Shown piece after piece: positions 1 through 5,653 of a stretch of DNA of 5,653 nucleotides (position 1 is its first letter; the number at the start of each line of letters is the position of its first letter). The notes beneath the pieces were generated by a model, which had not been told where the DNA came from, made no database searches, and saw only the letters and a list, made by a program, of their open reading frames with translations. The translations under genes were made by a program, and so were the position numbers. This DNA comes from an uncultured bacterium (GTDB lineage: Bacteria; Cyanobacteriota; Vampirovibrionia; Gastranaerophilales; Gastranaerophilaceae), in the NCBI GenBank assembly GCA_900555175.1, contig USJT01000085.1:1-5653 (forward strand). Direction: 5' to 3'.

Positions 1-1282
1 AATCAGGTTCGGTTGTTAGTGCAAGAAGCATGTGAGCTGATTCAATTTTTTCTTTGTGATCTTTTTTAGCCAATTCCCAAGCTGTTTCAAGTACGCGTTT
101 TGCACGTTTGGTAAAAACTATTTCTTTATCATAATACTCGTTACCAAAGCCTATCATATTTTCAACAACAGCTCTTGCATCCTTCATAGTGATTTCAAGT
201 TCTGCCAGCACCTGTCCGCCAATACCTGTGCCTTCTCCGATTATACCTAATAAAAACATTTCTGTTCCGACAATATTTCGACCTAACCTTCTTGCTTCTT
301 CTTTTGCAAGTCTTAAAATTGTCAAAGTCTCAGGCATTTGTTTTTCTATCGGTTTTATAATGCTTCGAGCAAGCTCGTTATCCTGAATTTTTAATTCTTT
401 TAATATATCGTATGCAATACCGCTTTTGGTTTTCAAAAGTCCTAAAACTATATGTTCCGGTAAAACAACTGATGAACCAAGTTCTTTTGCTGTTTCTAAT
501 GCCATATTCATAGTTCTGAAGGCATTTGGCGTAAATATAATTTGTCTGCCTTCATATTCAGCTTGTCTTGATTGGATGTTAGCAAGTTTTTCTTCAAAGT
601 TTTCACTTGTAACTCCGTATTGTTCAAATATTTTAGAAAGTTCAGAATCTTTATCTTCAAGTATTGAAGAAATAATTTGTTCTGTACCCAGTATTTCGTA
701 ATTTGATGTTGATAATTTTGCAACAGCACGTTCAAATACTTTTTCTGATTCTTTGCTGTTAAAGATATTATCTGTTTCTTTTGCTTTATTTTCTTCGTTA
801 TTTTTATCTTCATCAATTTCAGGGTGATAAAGGCGTTTTATCTTCTTTTGGACAAGTTTTTCCAAAAGTGATTTTGATTTATAAATATCGAATCCTAAAT
901 CTTCAAGGATTTTAACATTGTTTGATTTTTTATCTGAGATTACGGAAAGAAATAAGTGTTCATAAAGAATTGTTTGATGCCCTGATTTATTTGCCAAATC
1001 AAGAGTTTTCTTTAAAATTTCCTTATATTCATTGTCAAACGGAAGGTTTGGCTGTTTGATATTTGCCGTTGTATGAATCGGAATATATTTCTTTATTTCT
1101 TCTTCAAGCTTTTCATGTGTAATATCGTAAGTTTTAAATATTTTTAACGAAATACCTTTTGCTTCATCAAAAAGAGCAAGCAAAAGATGTTCCGGAGCAA
1201 CTTTTGCTGCTCCCGATTCTTTTGCTAATTTTTGAGATGTACTTACGACGTTTATTGCTTTTTCCGTAAATCTTTCAAACAA
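1..1282 (-). CDS. ClpC-like protein with three tandem Clp_N domains, C-terminus outside window
   Basis: This frame is open for 427 codons, has no in-frame stop, and runs off the left edge, so the gene is partial. The start is TTG at 1282-1280: it gives M-FERFTEKAI, the typical first residues of ClpC proteins, and GAGGA lies 7 bases upstream. About six Clp_N half-repeats are visible, near residues 1-67, 80-144, 178-235, 248-309, 315-377 and 388-427 (cut). They recur as an LA..G helix followed by a (G/P)(T)E(H)...L motif, for example APEHLLLAL, LPEHIVLGL and GTEMFLLGI. The last pair is closest to canonical ClpC (EEARRLG, VGTE, GEGTGIG, then FTKRAKRVLE); the first four are divergent. A charged linker lies near residues 155-176. 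In ClpC, Clp_N domains bind adaptors and substrates for the AAA+ unfoldase that feeds ClpP. An ATPase part is expected downstream but none is visible, so this could also be an ATPase-less Clp_N protein. The Clp_N identity is firm; the full architecture is unknown. Confidence 0.9.
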   Translation of the reverse strand, partial: MFERFTEKAINVVSTSQKLAKESGAAKVAPEHLLLALFDEAKGISLKIFKTYDITHEKLEEEIKKYIPIHTTANIKQPNLPFDNEYKEILKKTLDLANKSGHQTILYEHLFLSVISDKKSNNVKILEDLGFDIYKSKSLLEKLVQKKIKRLYHPEIDEDKNNEENKAKETDNIFNSKESEKVFERAVAKLSTSNYEILGTEQIISSILEDKDSELSKIFEQYGVTSENFEEKLANIQSRQAEYEGRQIIFTPNAFRTMNMALETAKELGSSVVLPEHIVLGLLKTKSGIAYDILKELKIQDNELARSIIKPIEKQMPETLTILRLAKEEARRLGRNIVGTEMFLLGIIGEGTGIGGQVLAELEITMKDARAVVENMIGFGNEYYDKEIVFTKRAKRVLETAWELAKKDHKEKIESAHMLLALTTEPD

Positions 1283-1285
1283 AAT

Positions 1286-1552
1286 CTATTCCTCGTCTTC
1301 GTCTTCATCTTCCATATTTTCAACATATTCTGCAACTCTGTCGAATTCTTCATCATCGTCAATTGTTTCAAACAAGTATTCATCACCGTCTTTGGACAAT
1401 CTCATAAGAACAACTTCATCGTCTTCTTCTTCGTCAACAGGTAACAAAAGTGCATATTCCTGTTCATCAACTTCAACGATATCGAATAATTCAAATCTGA
1501 TTACGTTGCCGTTTTCGTCAATTGTTTCAATTATTTGATCTTCATCTGCCAT
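1286..1552 (-). CDS. DUF1292 (YrzB-like) acidic protein
   Basis: This 88-aa protein is extremely acidic: 39 of 88 residues are Asp or Glu and only four are Lys or Arg. The core, with IETIDENGNVIRFELFDIVEV, EYALLLPVD, VVLMRL and YLFETIDDDEEFDRVAEY, has the alternating strand pattern and the late D-[DE]-E-E-[FW]-[DE] helix of the DUF1292 family (Bacillus YrzB). Its molecular function is not established. In Bacillus, yrzB also sits beside the RuvX gene yrrK, so the neighbourhood supports the call. The ATG at 1552 has AAGGA 10 bases upstream (1563-1567). The gene starts 41 bases after ruvX ends and stops 3 bases before the Clp_N gene. The acidic C-terminal run (MEDEDEDEE) also encodes the ribosome binding site of the next gene. 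No signal peptide or membrane segment is seen, so it is probably cytoplasmic. Confidence 0.85.
   Translation of the reverse strand: MADEDQIIETIDENGNVIRFELFDIVEVDEQEYALLLPVDEEEDDEVVLMRLSKDGDEYLFETIDDDEEFDRVAEYVENMEDEDEDEE
1290..1294 (-). promoter_or_regulatory. Shine-Dalgarno GAGGA for the TTG-started Clp gene
   Basis: GAGGA on the minus strand lies 7 bases before the TTG at 1282. It is formed by the last two sense codons (GAG GAA) of the acidic DUF1292-like gene. The Clp start follows that gene's TAG stop by only 3 bases, so translational coupling is likely. The site decides the non-ATG start of the Clp_N gene. Confidence 0.7.
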
Positions 1553-1593
1553 TTTTTATTTTTCCTTTCTTTATTATTATGATAAATTAAATT

Positions 1594-1995
1594 TTAACAT
1601 CTTGCAAGGTATTGTTCAAGTATAATACAAGCACTTTCAATATCAACAAGTCCTTTATTTTTTCTAAAGTCAATTTTTTTTGCTCGCAAATTCTCTTCTG
1701 CAGTGTCTGATGTAAGTCTTTCATCTTCATAGATAATTTCAATATTTTGAATTTTTGATGCAAAATCTTTACAATCCTTAGCTTGATCGCCAAGAGTTCC
1801 GTCCATATTGTAGGGAACTCCGACTACAACTTTTTTTACGTTATTTTCTTTTATTATTTTATTTATTTCTTCTAAAGCTTTATCTTCCGGTTGTCTTGGT
1901 ATGCAGGAATGACCTTTCGCAAGCACTAAAAGATAATCGCTTAGTGCTACTCCTATTCTTTTTGTTCCTATATCTAATGCCATTACTTTATACAT
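1594..1995 (-). CDS. ruvX: RuvX/YqgF family putative Holliday junction resolvase / pre-16S rRNA nuclease
   Basis: This 133-aa protein has the full RNase H-like fold signature of YqgF/RuvX and a normal length for the family. Motifs in order are LDIGTKRIGVALSD (residues 7-20, acidic residue D8), VVVGVPYNMDGTLGDQA (56-72), YEDERLTSDTAEENL (89-103, E92) and a C-terminal VDIESACIILEQYL (117-130, D118). The three acidic positions expected for two-metal-ion catalysis are all present. The family has been assigned to Holliday junction resolution and, with better support in E. coli, to maturation of the 16S rRNA 5' end; the sequence does not decide between them. The ATG at 1995 lies one base after the stop of the upstream 504-aa gene with no strong Shine-Dalgarno, so it probably relies on translational coupling. 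An internal ATG at codon 5 is a possible but less likely start. Confidence 0.95.
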   Translation of the reverse strand: MYKVMALDIGTKRIGVALSDYLLVLAKGHSCIPRQPEDKALEEINKIIKENNVKKVVVGVPYNMDGTLGDQAKDCKDFASKIQNIEIIYEDERLTSDTAEENLRAKKIDFRKNKGLVDIESACIILEQYLARC

Positions 1996-1996
1996 T

Positions 1997-3511
1997 TTAT
2001 TTTACCCACATATCTTCTATATCTTTAATTCTTTCTGTATTTTTTTGTGCAAAATAGTATTCATAAATGCTTTTTCGCAGAATGTTTTTGAACAGTTCTC
2101 TTATTAATTTTTTGTCATTATATAAGTTATACAAATTTTGTGCAGCTTTTTCATCACCTGAAAGGTGTTTAAGAAGTGAACAATTTAAAATTCTTTTTGT
2201 CCAAACTCTGTATTCTTCAGGGTAAAATACATTTTCAAGATTTTCATCAATATATTTTTCAAAATCTTTTGATGGAATTGTATCAATATTTTTTATAAAT
2301 TCTTCAAATTCATCGCTATAAGTGCTGTTCAAACACAAGTAATCCGTAAAATCATATTTTAAGATTTTTTCAAATTCATCTTTTGAAAGCTGTTTTATAT
2401 TGTAATTAAGCTTTAATGGCTTTGCTTCAATATCTGCAAGTAAGTTTCTCCAGCATATATATTCATAAGGCATATTGTGATTTGACAATTTTTCAGCCTG
2501 CTCAAGAATTGATTTTAAAACTTCAGGCTCTAAATCCAGTGCTCTTTGACCTCTGTAAAATCTTTCTATTATTGCATTACATTCAAATTGTGTAATCTCA
2601 TTAAACCCGAAACAATCACGAATTCCTTTGTAATCGTCAATTACTATCGCAACAAACTGAACTTTTTTTGATTTTGTAAGTCGTGATATAATAACTGCTT
2701 GATTTCCGTGTCCGTCAGGATAGGTTATGCAGAATTTGTAAGGCTTTGAATCCTTTAGAATATTTTTGTAAAATTTTAGTGAATTATCTTCTCTAATCCC
2801 TGCAAGTTTTAGAATAGACAGATTTTTCTTGATTGAAGGAACAAGAGATTCATCAACAAAATTCAATGCACTATGAAGAGCGTGATATGCAAGTTGAGAT
2901 TTTGAATTACCTAATATTTCAAGTGCAGTTTTGCCTGTTTCTGAATATGGCATTGATAAAAACACCGGAACAAGCATATTTGCAAGCTCATCTTTATCAT
3001 AATCGTCGCCTAATGATTTTAAAAGAATAATTTTATCATTTTCATCAAGTGAGCTTAAAAAGTCTAAAAAGTCAATTTGAACTTCTGGGTTTGCAAGTGC
3101 ATTATCAAGAATTTTTTTAGTATCTGATTCAACAAGTTCATCAGGATTATCCAGATATTTGCCACATTCTTCATAAGACCAATTTGTATCAATATCTCTT
3201 AAAAGGTCAAGTGCAAAGATTTTTGCCTGATTTGAACTCATTGAATTTTTAATTATATTCCAAAGATGTTCACTCAAAACTTCATTTGTGCAATATCTTA
3301 GCAACATAAATTTTAATAATGCCGCATTATGCTTTGGGTTATTTATCTCTTTAAAAAGCAGTTTTACAATTATAGTTTTGTCTTTTTGCAAGTCAAGTGT
3401 GTGAAAATGAATTGCGTAATTCTCAAAATCTTTAACACCTTTTAAGGTATCAAAGATTTTGCCTATCTCCGCTTTTATTTCAAATGGATTTAACCCATTA
3501 ATATCCATCAT
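1997..3511 (-). CDS. Hypothetical 504-aa protein, predominantly alpha-solenoid (HEAT/ARM-like)
   Basis: I do not recognise a named family. Residues about 43-255 are successive amphipathic helix pairs (for example 62-90, 95-108, 145-168, 174-200 and 204-236) that look like degenerate HEAT/ARM repeats. Residues about 257-317 differ: they look like a small beta-rich module with [39 protein letters not shown] and a following helix. Residues about 340-504 are again helical and charged, including [16 protein letters not shown]. There is no signal peptide, transmembrane segment, Walker motif or obvious metal site, so it is probably a cytoplasmic scaffold or binding protein; this is an inference. The start ATG (3511) overlaps the stop of the zinc-domain gene as ATGA and has AAAGG 7 bases upstream. 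A second ATG follows directly and could be used instead. The ATGA coupling suggests production together with the ClpX-type zinc protein. RuvX begins one base after the stop. Confidence 0.85.
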   Translation of the reverse strand: MMDINGLNPFEIKAEIGKIFDTLKGVKDFENYAIHFHTLDLQKDKTIIVKLLFKEINNPKHNAALLKFMLLRYCTNEVLSEHLWNIIKNSMSSNQAKIFALDLLRDIDTNWSYEECGKYLDNPDELVESDTKKILDNALANPEVQIDFLDFLSSLDENDKIILLKSLGDDYDKDELANMLVPVFLSMPYSETGKTALEILGNSKSQLAYHALHSALNFVDESLVPSIKKNLSILKLAGIREDNSLKFYKNILKDSKPYKFCITYPDGHGNQAVIISRLTKSKKVQFVAIVIDDYKGIRDCFGFNEITQFECNAIIERFYRGQRALDLEPEVLKSILEQAEKLSNHNMPYEYICWRNLLADIEAKPLKLNYNIKQLSKDEFEKILKYDFTDYLCLNSTYSDEFEEFIKNIDTIPSKDFEKYIDENLENVFYPEEYRVWTKRILNCSLLKHLSGDEKAAQNLYNLYNDKKLIRELFKNILRKSIYEYYFAQKNTERIKDIEDMWVK

Positions 3512-3777
3512 TTACGAGCCTTTCCCCAAAAAGCATCAAGGATTGCTTGAGCTTCTGCCGATGGCATTCTGTCATTTAAAATTAAATATTGAACAGCAAT
3601 CATGGCACATTCAGAGCAGATATTAACACCCGGACCTTGAACCATTTTCAAAACCTGTGTATTCGGTCTTCCGCAAAAACTGCAATATACAAGATCATCT
3701 TCTTTATGTTCATGATGATTGTGTTCAGCTGTTTTTTCTCTTTTGGCTCCTAATTTAATAACTTTGTCTTCTGACAT
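3508..3777 (-). CDS. Small protein with stand-alone ClpX-type C4 zinc-binding domain
   Basis: The protein has 89 residues. Residues 31-65 match the ClpX N-terminal zinc-binding domain: Y-C32-SF-C35-GRP, then [11 protein letters not shown]54-SE-C57, close to the ClpX pattern CSFCGK...LIAGP.VYICDEC. The four cysteines needed for one Zn2+ are all present. There is no AAA+ module: the protein ends about 32 residues after the last cysteine, at a TGA that overlaps the next gene's start, so it is not a truncated clpX by internal stop. A His-rich acidic stretch ([11 protein letters not shown], residues 18-28) precedes the domain. In ClpX this domain dimerises and docks adaptors and some substrates. 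A free copy could be an adaptor, competitor or unrelated zinc protein; this is an inference. The start ATG at 3777 has GAGGG 6 bases upstream (3784-3788). It is the first gene of the minus-strand cluster. Confidence 0.88.
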   Translation of the reverse strand: MSEDKVIKLGAKREKTAEHNHHEHKEDDLVYCSFCGRPNTQVLKMVQGPGVNICSECAMIAVQYLILNDRMPSAEAQAILDAFWGKARK

Positions 3778-3811
3778 ATTTTACCCTCATATTCTCCTAT
3801 TTGTAACTTTA

Positions 3812-3840
3812 ATTATAAAGATTTGCCAAATTTCTTTGAT
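3812..3840 (-). promoter_or_regulatory. Candidate promoter for the minus-strand cluster
   Basis: A perfect TATAAT on the minus strand (3817-3812) lies 34 bases upstream of the zinc-protein ATG. At 17-bp spacing the -35 position (3840-3835) reads ATCAAA, only 3 of 6 matches to TTGACA, so it is weak or activator-dependent. It overlaps the opposing promoter. The -10 box alone supports the call, and in AT-rich DNA such boxes arise by chance. Confidence 0.45.
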
Positions 3841-3851
3841 TATTTTATAAT
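3823..3851 (+). promoter_or_regulatory. Sigma-70-type promoter for the TPR protein-lgt cluster
   Basis: The -35 box TTGCCA (3823-3828, 5 of 6 to consensus) and a perfect -10 box TATAAT (3846-3851) are separated by exactly 17 bp. Transcription would begin near 3858, leaving a leader of about 30 bases before the ATG at 3888. The -35 box lies inside a short palindrome, ATTTG-C-CAAAT (3821-3831), which could be an operator. Confidence 0.7.
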
Positions 3852-3887
3852 AAATATTACAAATAATTTTATGAGGTTGATTATAGC

Positions 3888-4481
3888 ATGAAAAAAGCTT
3901 TTTTACTAGCAGCGATTTTGTTTATTTCTGTTGTATCAACAGCTTGTATAAATAATTTCGCAGTACAAGAACTTAATAATAAAGCAAAAGATTTTATGGA
4001 CAAAGGAGATTATGCTTCTGCTATTGAACGTTTGAAATCAAGTGTTGATTTAGACGGAAGTATTTTTGAAACTCGTTATAATCTTGCTGTTGCTTATACT
4101 AAGGCTGAAGATTATTCAAATGCTATTCAGGCTTATAATGATGCTATAAAATTAAATCCTGATTTTCCTGATGCTTACTATTCGCTTGCTGTTTGCGAAG
4201 AAAATCTCGCAAAAGATATTATATCAGGTGAAGTTATAGTAAATGACGATGATACAATCCAAAAGGCTTCTGAAACTGAACAGGAAGCTGATGACAATTC
4301 TCAAGCTGAAAATAAAGAGCTTTCACAAAGCAGTAAAAAAATACTTACATCGCTTTTAGGTAATGCGATTTCTGATTACAGATTGTATTTGGATAAAAAC
4401 GAAACTAATGATGACAGAGCTTATATTGAAGATAAAGTAAAAGAGCTTGAGATGCTTTTAGCAAAATATACGGTTAAGTAG
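3888..4481 (+). CDS. Secreted TPR-repeat protein, probable lipoprotein
   Basis: This is a 197-aa protein. Residues 1-19 form a signal peptide: MKK, then hydrophobic AFLLAAILFISVV, then STA-C20. Cys20 is placed as a lipidation site, but the lipobox is imperfect: Ser sits at -3 where Leu is usual, so ordinary signal peptidase cleavage is possible. The mature part has TPR units at about 26-59, 60-93 (the clearest: YNLAVAYTKAEDYSNAIQAY then AIKLNPDF) and a third starting at 94 (PDAYYSLAV). The third is interrupted by a polar, acidic, probably disordered insert (about 115-150) and resumes as NAISDYRLYL (159-168), followed by a charged helix. TPR proteins bind partner proteins, so an envelope assembly or scaffold role is reasonable, but no partner is shown. 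GAGG lies 11 bases before the ATG, a longer than usual gap. The lgt gene follows after 2 bases. Confidence 0.85.
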   Translation: MKKAFLLAAILFISVVSTACINNFAVQELNNKAKDFMDKGDYASAIERLKSSVDLDGSIFETRYNLAVAYTKAEDYSNAIQAYNDAIKLNPDFPDAYYSLAVCEENLAKDIISGEVIVNDDDTIQKASETEQEADDNSQAENKELSQSSKKILTSLLGNAISDYRLYLDKNETNDDRAYIEDKVKELEMLLAKYTVK

Positions 4482-4483
4482 TT

Positions 4484-5278
4484 ATGTTTCAATCCCCCGG
4501 TGATGTCGCATTTAGTTTTTTAGGCTTTTCTGTTTATTATTACGGAATAATTCTTGCTGTTGCAATTTTTGTAGGTGTTTACACTTCTTATTTGTTATAT
4601 GAAAAATTCTACGATAGAGAAAAAGCTAAAAATATAATTGATTTTGCACCTTTGATTATAATAATCGGTATTGTTGGTGCTCGTTTGTATTATTGTTGTG
4701 TAAATTATTCTTATTATTTACAGCATCCGACAGAAATTTTTTATATAAGACAAGGTGGTTTGTCTATACATGGAATGATTATTGTCGGAATTTTGGCTTT
4801 ATATTGTTTTGCTAAAATTTATAAGCTTTCGTTTTTAAAGCTTATTGATGTTTTTTTATGCGGAACATCTTTGGGACAATGCATTGGAAGATGGGGAAAT
4901 TTCTTCAATTCAGAAGCTTTTGGAACGCCTACAAACCTTCCTTGGAAATTGTATATCCCTATTCAGCACAGACCTGTTCAATTTATGGATTATCAATATT
5001 TTCATCCGACATTTTTGTATGAAAGTATTTTGGATTTAATTATTTTTATAATTCTTTTGTCGCTTTTTAAAAAATTGTCTAAATATCCAGGAATTTTGGC
5101 TTGCTCATATTTGATAATGTACTCATTTGTAAGAATTTTTGTTGAGCATTTAAGAATTGACAGCGTACTTAATATTGGCGGAATTCCTGTTGCACAACTT
5201 ATGTCACTTATCTTAATTATTTTTGCTGTAATATTAATGATTGTTATTTTTTATAAAGATAAAAACTTGAAATATTGA
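4484..5278 (+). CDS. lgt: Phosphatidylglycerol-prolipoprotein diacylglyceryl transferase
   Basis: Lgt moves diacylglyceryl from phosphatidylglycerol to the lipobox cysteine of prolipoproteins in the cytoplasmic membrane, the first step of lipoprotein maturation. The 264-aa length and multi-span hydrophobic profile fit the family. Conserved motifs in order are IVGARLYY (63-70), GGLSIHG (91-97, with H96 at the essential histidine position), the Lgt signature GRWGNFFNSEAFG (135-147, with R136, N139, N142 and E144), HPTFLYES (174-181) and RIFVEHLRIDS (217-227, with R217 and E221). About seven membrane segments can be seen, for example near residues 15-39, 51-70, 92-111, 117-132, 183-195, 203-220 and 236-257. 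Start ATG 4484 is 2 bases after the TPR gene stop and has no strong Shine-Dalgarno, so coupled translation is likely. All key residues seem intact, so the gene should be functional. Confidence 0.97.
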   Translation: MFQSPGDVAFSFLGFSVYYYGIILAVAIFVGVYTSYLLYEKFYDREKAKNIIDFAPLIIIIGIVGARLYYCCVNYSYYLQHPTEIFYIRQGGLSIHGMIIVGILALYCFAKIYKLSFLKLIDVFLCGTSLGQCIGRWGNFFNSEAFGTPTNLPWKLYIPIQHRPVQFMDYQYFHPTFLYESILDLIIFIILLSLFKKLSKYPGILACSYLIMYSFVRIFVEHLRIDSVLNIGGIPVAQLMSLILIIFAVILMIVIFYKDKNLKY

Positions 5279-5309
5279 TTTAACCTTTTATTTATCCTTA
5301 AATAGTTGT

Positions 5310-5653
5310 ATGAAAGAAAATTTACCCCAAAATAAGAAAGCACTATTCTGGTTAAGCGGTGCACATTTTATTAATGATATTTATACAGGCGTATTAAATC
5401 CGATTATGCCTTTTATTGCGGCTAAAATAAGTATATCAATGGCGGTTGCAACTATTATATTAACAATTTCTCATATCTTTTCATCTTTATTGCAGCCGTT
5501 GTTTGGCTATTTTGCAGATAATATCGTAAAAAGATCATTCATATTTTGGGGTATCTTTTTATCTTCAATATTTATCCCGCTTTCGGCTTTAGCTCATAAT
5601 CCGTTTATCCTTGTATTATTTATAATTATCGGAAGTATCGGGGCAAGCCTTTT
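5310..5653 (+). CDS. Major facilitator superfamily transporter, N-terminal part (Fsr-like)
   Basis: The frame is open from ATG 5310 to the window edge (114 full codons), so the C-terminal two thirds are missing. After a short cytoplasmic start (MKENLPQNKKALFWLSG) comes AHFINDIYTGVLNPIMPFI. This resembles the first membrane helix of the fosmidomycin-resistance (Fsr) group, which typically has a HF.ND.Y.G.L...LPF pattern. Two more helices follow: 45-67 (ending in LQPLFGYFAD, the MFS loop 2-3 motif region) and 76-95. A fourth begins near 98. Fsr-type proteins are proton-driven drug exporters, but the substrate cannot be inferred here. No clear Shine-Dalgarno is seen. The gap from lgt is 31 bases with no hairpin terminator, so it may belong to the same transcript. 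Confidence 0.8.
   Translation, partial: MKENLPQNKKALFWLSGAHFINDIYTGVLNPIMPFIAAKISISMAVATIILTISHIFSSLLQPLFGYFADNIVKRSFIFWGIFLSSIFIPLSALAHNPFILVLFIIIGSIGASL

Noticed and set aside
508..816. Minus-strand 102-codon open frame, Lys/Gln/Asn-rich
   Set aside because: It lies in another frame of the long Clp_N reading frame, is low complexity and has no recognisable motif; the Clp_N frame explains the DNA.
1232..1444. Plus-strand open frame rich in Phe and Val
   Set aside because: It is the complement of the acidic GAA/GAT codons of the DUF1292-like gene and the start of the Clp gene, so its hydrophobicity is a codon artefact.
1587..1793. Second minus-strand open frame inside ruvX
   Set aside because: It is a shifted frame of ruvX, whose full set of conserved motifs lies in the other frame.
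3508..3777. Idea that the zinc-domain gene is a frameshifted or truncated clpX
   Set aside because: The following 504-aa frame has no Walker motifs or other AAA+ features, and the ATGA junction is a normal gene overlap, so no broken ATPase is present.
3755..3790. Tiny upstream open frame (11 residues, [11 protein letters not shown]) overlapping the start of the zinc-domain gene
   Set aside because: An AGGAG precedes its ATG, but at only 3 bases, and GAGGG is much better placed for the zinc-protein ATG; no sign that it is translated.
5279..5309. Possible terminator between lgt and the MFS gene
   Set aside because: The 31 bases are AT-rich but form no stable inverted repeat followed by a T run.

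Overview
The window is a low-GC (roughly 30% by eye), densely coded bacterial segment with two divergent gene clusters around a 110-bp intergenic region (3778-3887). No tRNA, rRNA, CRISPR array, insertion sequence or phage gene was seen. The gene content (a DUF1292-type acidic protein beside RuvX, and a ClpC-like Clp_N protein) and the base composition fit a gut-type low-GC lineage. Vampirovibrionia/Melainabacteria (Gastranaerophilales-like) or a clostridial Firmicute are both plausible. This is an inference from family distribution; no taxonomic marker is present.

Minus-strand cluster (read 3777 to 1, leaving the window on the left): (1) an 89-aa protein carrying a stand-alone ClpX-type C4 zinc-binding domain with no AAA+ ATPase; (2) a 504-aa protein of unknown function, mostly alpha-solenoid-like, overlapping the first by ATGA; (3) RuvX/YqgF, one base after it; (4) an 88-aa very acidic DUF1292-like protein; (5) a long reading frame starting at TTG 1282 and cut by the window edge. 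The 427 visible residues of gene 5 hold about six Clp_N half-repeats, i.e. three tandem Clp_N domains. Only the last pair closely resembles the normal ClpC N-domain. The tight packing suggests one operon, with housekeeping genes (ruvX, DUF1292) between two Clp-related ones.

Plus-strand cluster (3888 to 5653, leaving on the right): a secreted, probably lipidated TPR protein; then, 2 bases later, Lgt, the enzyme that lipidates prolipoproteins; then, after 31 bases, the N-terminal 114 residues of a major facilitator transporter resembling the fosmidomycin-resistance (Fsr) group.

The intergenic region carries a near-consensus sigma-70 type promoter for the plus cluster (TTGCCA, 17 bp, TATAAT) and a second perfect TATAAT facing the other way. 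The two core promoters would overlap physically. The points most worth a second look are the expanded Clp_N array, the orphan ClpX-type zinc domain coupled to an unknown solenoid protein in the same cluster, and the overlapping divergent promoters. A dedicated Clp adaptor module is a hypothesis only.
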